Source: Rostratula benghalensis (lineage: Eukaryota; Chordata; Aves; Charadriiformes; Rostratulidae). Taken from it: 64,000 nucleotides of DNA. The notes beneath the pieces were generated by a model. The model did not search any database and was not told where the DNA came from. It saw only the letters and a program-made list of their open reading frames with translations. A program made the translations under genes and the position numbers. The stretch lies in NCBI GenBank assembly GCA_013399305.1, contig VXAI01000049.1, forward strand, positions 457,395 to 521,394, written 5' to 3'. Shown here one piece after another: positions 60,801 to 64,000 of the stretch; position 1 is the first letter of the stretch; each line of letters starts with the position of its first letter.

Positions 60801-63800
60801 TTCGGGGTGTAACATCCACTGTGCTGAGGAAAGCTGTGCAAAACATAAAAAGAAGTGCTCACCTCCTCACAAGTAGGAACTTTGTTGTCATTGTCTCTGA
60901 TTCTGTCCCACAGGATGGATTCCTGCTTCCAAGCCATACTTTCCAAGATCTGTTCTTCAATATGGTTGAGGTGTTTTACCACTTCCCGACAAAGGCCGTC
61001 CTCCGCTCTAATGAAAACCTCGATTACCTGTAACGTGGATAATTGCCATCAACATCATTTCATATATTTCTTACAGAAAGATGTAGTCCCATTTCCTCAT
61101 TTTTCAAGAAAGAGCAGCCTAGGAAAAATATTAAGGCTGCTTTACTGTGACTCAGTCCCGTGTCTCGCAGCTTTTTCAGAAGATGGATGTTTTTCCCAGG
61201 CAAAGGAAGGCACCGAGGGCTGTGGCAGAGCAGCTACAGCAACCGCTCACCGTTCACTAAGGGGGTGCTTCTGCAGAGAGGCTTGGCTGCTGCTGCTAAA
61301 TCCTGACAGGAGTTTGATTTTCAGCCACCCCGCTGCAGGCTGACAGCCCCCCAGTAACGTGTTTGCAGTACAAAAAGGCCCAGAGGTGCCACTGAATGTG
61401 TGAGGTCACCCCCAGGGACACGGGCGAACGCGCACTCCTCATGCCCTGGAAAGCGTTCCTGGCGGTCGCGCGCTGTACCTTGTAGAAGTGATAAACTGGG
61501 ATCTCAAATATCTCGGTGAGGAAGGGGAAGTTTCCGGGCGGCTTGTATGTAAAGGTGATGATCTCCAGGCAACAGGCCAGCAGGGATCTATGAAACACGT
61601 CTTGCTCCAGGATGGCCTGCAGGAGAGTTGGAGATGTTAGTGCTTCGCTGACAGCGTAGCCATAGAGCAGTAAGAGGCTGCCTGTTCTGCCTCAGCGGCG
61701 CAGTTAGCACCACGCTTCTAAAAAGAGCTTACTTTAAAAAAGACAGAGCAGAATCCAAAATGAGATTAAAGAATTCATGTGTCTGTGTGTTTGCAAACAC
61801 AAATGATTCCTGGTACAGTTCGTTTGGTTTTTTTTTTCCCATTCAGCTGTACTTACAGGCCACTTCTTGGAGTTTTACCCTCATTTTATGTACCTACAAC
61901 TTGGGAACTGGGGTGTACAATGAGACCAGGTTTCCTTACGGACAAGTCCGCGTCTCCCAGTCTCCTCCTCTCTTGCTCGATGACTGCCTCCAGGACCTTG
62001 TAGTAGAGCACCTCGGCACAACGGAAGTGCTTGCTGGCAACATCTGCAGGAATTGTACACAGAAACCACATTGTGAAACGTGACAAAGGAATTCCGGTCT
62101 TTGCCTTAGGCTGCAGAGATGCACCGGTTCAGGAGCCTTGGGATTCCCCTGCTCCTGTGGCTACGATGCTTTCAGGACTAAACCTGTTAATTTCTGCTGA
62201 ATTTAGGAATTCCCTCGCCAGTGCTGCGCTGACTTGTGAATGCAGAGCAGACTGATTTATTACTGAAGGCAGGTTTGGATGGCAACACCATACAAAGGAA
62301 CAATCTTTAAGCTGCTACAACGTACTATGCCTGTCTCAAGTTCAGAAACTCCGTTGTTTGACAGTACACCTAAAAGGGCTCCAACTTGCAGTGTGCAGCA
62401 GGAACCACCGCAGAACTACATTGACAGGGACAAATACAAATTAAAGAAGGGCTCTGTGCAGAAACAAGGCCAAGGGCATCTTCCCCTTTGTCAATCTGCT
62501 GTCACCCAACTCCCCAGGCTGGAGCACTTTGCAAACCACACTCGGTGTTTATATCAGCAGGATTTCACTCCTACCCCTGCTGACCCCTCCTTGCAGGGGA
62601 GCCAGAGCTGCGGTGCTTCTCAAGAGGACCTTTCATTGCTGTCACCGACATCTGTGCTGTCGCTGGGCTTGTACTTCAGCAAAGAAGTGGTAGCCCTTCA
62701 CAGGGCTTTTCTTTCCTCTTCTTTGAACTGAAAACATCATCCAATTCCTGTGCTTTAAGCTCAGGCCGGTTATAAAACATGGCTGACATTTGCTGTGTTT
62801 TAAGAATACTTGGAAAATACAAAAGTAGTGGAAAAGAGTCTTGTGCTGAAGCATAACCTGAAAGTGGAACTTTTAATCCTTAGCTGTAGAAGCAGAACGT
62901 TTCCCACCTTTAGAAAGGGTGCTGAACTCCCCCTCAGCCGGCGCGCTCTGGCAGTAAACTTCATACATTTCCTTTACTCTGTTGGCAATGGACTGAGAAG
63001 GATCCCTGGAACATGCCCTGAAAATAATAATTAAAAAAGTAAACATTTTCAATGTACTCTTCTTACCAAGACAAAAACATTGATTGTGCCTATTTTTACA
63101 TTGTGACAGAAGCATAGAAGTGTGACTGTCTGGGCTAACAGCACAAACACAGGCAGCTCTGCCTGACCCCATGTGCCAGGGAACAGCCACAGCGTGTTAG
63201 TGTTACGGTGTAGACAGCAGTAAATGAGCACAGCGTTTCCTGGTCAGGGATAAATACTTAAATAGCATTATCCATGATATAAAATCATTGTAAAATATAT
63301 TGTACCCAAAGCATGAAGCATCTACATCCAGAAAAAAAAATAAAAATCTTTTTAATAAAAAGCCTAGAGTGTGGTGTGGTGTGCAAGGCAGAGAGATTTG
63401 CTAAGGAGGAAGGAGAAAAGTTTTGGAAATGTTGTGTTAGGAGTTGGCTGTTGTCAGAACTACAGGGGTTTAGTTGGTGTGTGTTCTTAGAGCCATTCAT
63501 CTCTTAAGGACAGAGGTGTCTCAATCAGGAGAACAAAGTCTGTTGAAATCTCAGTGTCTCTCGGGGCCCTGCTTTACTCCAGAACACCTCAAAACCCGTT
63601 TTAAATGACACTGTTCAGCATTAACATTCCTTTTAAAAACTATTTAAAACATAGAATTATTTGGTCAGCTAAACCACAGACTTACCTAAGTATCTGCTCC
63701 AGGTTTTCGCTGGGGGCATTTTTGAGTCCTGCCAGCATGGTGTGAAGGCGGCTCAGACTGTATGTTGCTATGGAAACCGGTGTCACGTACGGGGTGCTCT

Positions 63801-63852
63801 CTTTAATGTACTTGCGGCCAGTAAGTGGGGTTGTAACCCTAAGGGATTTGGA
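54635..63852 (-). CDS. RBL2: Retinoblastoma-like protein 2 (p130), C-terminal 745 residues; N terminus outside window
   Basis: Fourteen exons join to 2,238 nt with consistent phase: 63852-63686, 63017-62908, 62043-61940, 61616-61479, 61027-60863, 60382-60271, 59628-59356, 58861-58596, 58007-57831, 57688-57617, 57270-57156, 56382-56180, 55761-55597 and 54805-54635. They correspond to mammalian exons 9-22. The product is the pocket protein p130, which represses E2F4/5 targets in quiescent cells as part of the nuclear DREAM complex. Counting from the first visible residue, pocket A covers about 10-228, the spacer 229-437 with a cyclin-binding RRRLF at 286-290, pocket B about 438-634, and a C-terminal domain rich in SP/TP CDK sites 635-745. 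RBL1 is the closest alternative, but the C terminus (LQDVANDRGSH) is that of RBL2. There is no frameshift or stop. The start and first eight exons lie past 64000. Confidence 0.97.
55597..55761 (-). CDS. RBL2: RBL2 exon 21 (visible residues 635-689)
   Basis: Acceptor CTGAGCAG, donor AAG|GTGAGA. It encodes LDSPPLSPYPFVRMGSPRR, QLSQNHPVYISPHKNEA and LSPREKIFYYFSSSPSK. Several Ser-Pro sites fit CDK regulation of pocket-protein C termini. Confidence 0.97.
56180..56382 (-). CDS. RBL2: RBL2 exon 20 (visible residues 567-634)
   Basis: Acceptor CCCCGCAG, donor ACG|GTAAGT. It encodes SRDSSPVMRSSSTLP and PPTPTRLTGANSDTEEEERG, then DLIQFYNNIYIEQIKEFALK. It ends the B-pocket insertion and gives the last B-box helices. 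Confidence 0.96.
57156..57270 (-). CDS. RBL2: RBL2 exon 19 (visible residues 529-567)
   Basis: Acceptor CCCCGCAG, donor AGAA|GTGAGT. It encodes VYRSVLIKGRCRRRSGSSDS and the start of the basic/serine-rich insertion in pocket B. Confidence 0.96.
57617..57688 (-). CDS. RBL2: RBL2 exon 18 (visible residues 505-528)
   Basis: Acceptor CCCCTCAG, donor TCAC|GTGAGT. It encodes VTKEDTSFQNIMRCYRTQPQ plus AKSH, a B-box helix near the LxCxE-binding cleft. Confidence 0.96.
57719..57786 (+). repeat. G/T-rich low-complexity tract in an RBL2 intron
   Basis: Nearly pure T and G on the + strand (C/A on the RBL2 sense strand), with GGGGGTTGTTG and GGTTGGGGTTTTTT blocks. Confidence 0.7.
57831..58007 (-). CDS. 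RBL2: RBL2 exon 17 (visible residues 446-504)
   Basis: Acceptor TTCCACAG, donor AAG|GTAAGG. It encodes VYHLASVRLRDLCVKLDIPE, ELRKKIWTCFEYSLVH and MMDRHLDQLLMCAIYVMAK, the core of pocket B that forms the LxCxE groove. Confidence 0.97.
58596..58861 (-). CDS. RBL2: RBL2 exon 16 (visible residues 357-445)
   Basis: Acceptor TACGTTGCAG, donor AAAG|GTACTG. It encodes IANENGGITFFPVQVNVGAQ, a Pro/Gln/Ala-rich spacer, then RPRKMGSLSLFFRK, where pocket B begins. The middle is more Pro/Ala-rich than I remember for human p130. Confidence 0.95.
59356..59628 (-). CDS. RBL2: RBL2 exon 15 (visible residues 266-357), spacer with cyclin motif
   Basis: Acceptor ACCCACAG, donor CAAG|GTGAGA. It encodes LSSPTTLYDRYSSP and TRRRLFVDNDSGSDSGTP, then a Val/Thr/Gln-rich stretch (TVTANNGQTVTIPVQG). 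RRRLF is the RxLF-type motif by which p107/p130 spacers bind cyclin A/E-CDK2. Confidence 0.96.
60271..60382 (-). CDS. RBL2: RBL2 exon 14 (visible residues 229-266)
   Basis: Acceptor GTTTCAG, donor AAAG|GTGAGG. It encodes VMPAQYFERSAGNSLVGS, PLTPRRINEVRAEGG and ALGKG. It is the start of the spacer, with a TP site conserved in p130. Confidence 0.95.
60863..61027 (-). CDS. RBL2: RBL2 exon 13 (visible residues 174-228)
   Basis: Acceptor GTTACAG, donor GAG|GTGAGC. It encodes VIEVFIRAEDGLCREVVKHL, NHIEEQILESMAWKQESILW and DRIRDNDNKVPTCEE, the end of pocket A. Confidence 0.97.
61479..61616 (-). CDS. RBL2: RBL2 exon 12 (visible residues 128-173)
   Basis: Acceptor TCCTGCAG, donor AAG|GTACAG. It encodes AILEQDVFHRSLLACCLEII, TFTYKPPGNFPFLTEIF and EIPVYHFYK of pocket A. 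Confidence 0.97.
61940..62043 (-). CDS. RBL2: RBL2 exon 11 (visible residues 93-127)
   Basis: Acceptor TCCTGCAG, donor TCC|GTAAGG. It encodes VASKHFRCAEVLYYKVLEAV and IEQERRRLGDADLS of pocket A. Confidence 0.96.
62908..63017 (-). CDS. RBL2: RBL2 exon 10 (visible residues 56-93)
   Basis: Acceptor ATTTTCAG, donor AAAG|GTGGGA. It encodes ACSRDPSQSIANRVKEMYEV and YCQSAPAEGEFSTLSK. The C-terminal half differs from what I remember of mammals, while the flanking helices agree. Confidence 0.94.
63686..63852 (-). CDS. RBL2: RBL2 exon 9 (first visible residues 1-56)
   Basis: Acceptor TCTTTTTAG, donor TTAG|GTAAGT. It encodes SKSLRVTTPLTGRKYIKEST, PYVTPVSIATYSLSRLH and TMLAGLKNAPSENLEQIL. This is the N-terminal edge of pocket A, with the TPLTG and TP CDK-site region. 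Upstream exons are outside the window. Confidence 0.96.
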
Positions 63853-63883
63853 CTAAAAAGACAATAAATAAGCATGTAATCAC

Positions 63884-64000
63884 AGAATATCGGGGATTGG
63901 AAGGGACCTTGAAAGCTCATCCAGTCCAATCCCCCTGCCAGAGCAGGAACACCCAGAGCAGGGCACACAGGAACGTGTCCAGGAGGGGTTTGAATGTCTC
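63884..64000 (-). mobile_element. CR1 LINE 3' fragment (antisense), cut by window end
   Basis: AATCACAGAATATCGGGGAT, GGAAGGGACCTTGAAAGCTC, CAATCCCCCTGCCAGAGCAG and AGGAGGGGTTTGAATGTCTC are reverse-complement CR1 3' blocks. It lies in the RBL2 intron upstream of visible exon 9. Confidence 0.95.

Noticed and set aside
1..64000. CRISPR arrays, operons, ribosome binding sites, prophage or endogenous retrovirus
   Set aside because: No direct-repeat arrays, prokaryotic gene organisation, LTR pairs or retroviral gene frames were seen. The window is vertebrate nuclear DNA.

Overview
This is a vertebrate nuclear genome window, most likely from a bird. It has exon-intron genes with GT-AG introns, a CpG-island promoter, and several truncated CR1-type LINE copies with the avian 3' end, but no Alu-, B1- or L1-like sequence. 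Two protein genes are certain. Both were read exon by exon from the sequence and matched to remembered vertebrate proteins, with reading phase conserved across every splice junction.

Layout. Positions 1 to about 32,500 are intergenic, AT-rich DNA with no exon I can support. In mammals the gene upstream of AKTIP is RPGRIP1L, so this is probably the RPGRIP1L-AKTIP interval, but no RPGRIP1L exon is visible. The interval holds CR1 fragments (about 14.8, 22.1, 28.0-28.4 and 29.5-30.9 kb) and low-complexity G/T-rich tracts. It also has a block around 19.2-20.5 kb that reads like a developmental enhancer, with an exact PBX-MEIS composite site and a POU/homeobox-like palindrome. A 67-bp element occurs twice, 4.4 kb apart (20,382 and 24,808), with only four mismatches and unrelated flanks.

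A CpG island at about 32,520-33,600 with six CCAAT boxes is the promoter of AKTIP (FTS). AKTIP lies on the + strand: a noncoding first exon, nine coding exons (37,742-46,646, 293 codons) and a 3' UTR ending near 47,475. RBL2 (p130) lies on the - strand, tail to tail with AKTIP. Its 3' UTR starts near 52,965, and fourteen coding exons (54,635-63,852) are visible, matching the last fourteen of the 22 exons remembered for mammals. The N-terminal third lies beyond position 64,000. The 5.5 kb between the two 3' ends has no recognisable gene.

Function. AKTIP is a catalytically dead E2-like protein of the FTS-Hook-FHIP dynein adaptor complex, also linked to AKT and telomere maintenance. RBL2 is the pocket protein of the DREAM repressor complex. 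They are conserved neighbours and no shared pathway can be inferred from the sequence. I found no novel multi-gene system. The most unusual signals are the duplicated 67-bp element, the enhancer-like block beside it, the CCAAT array, a tandem splice acceptor in the last AKTIP exon and twin Pumilio sites in the AKTIP 3' UTR.
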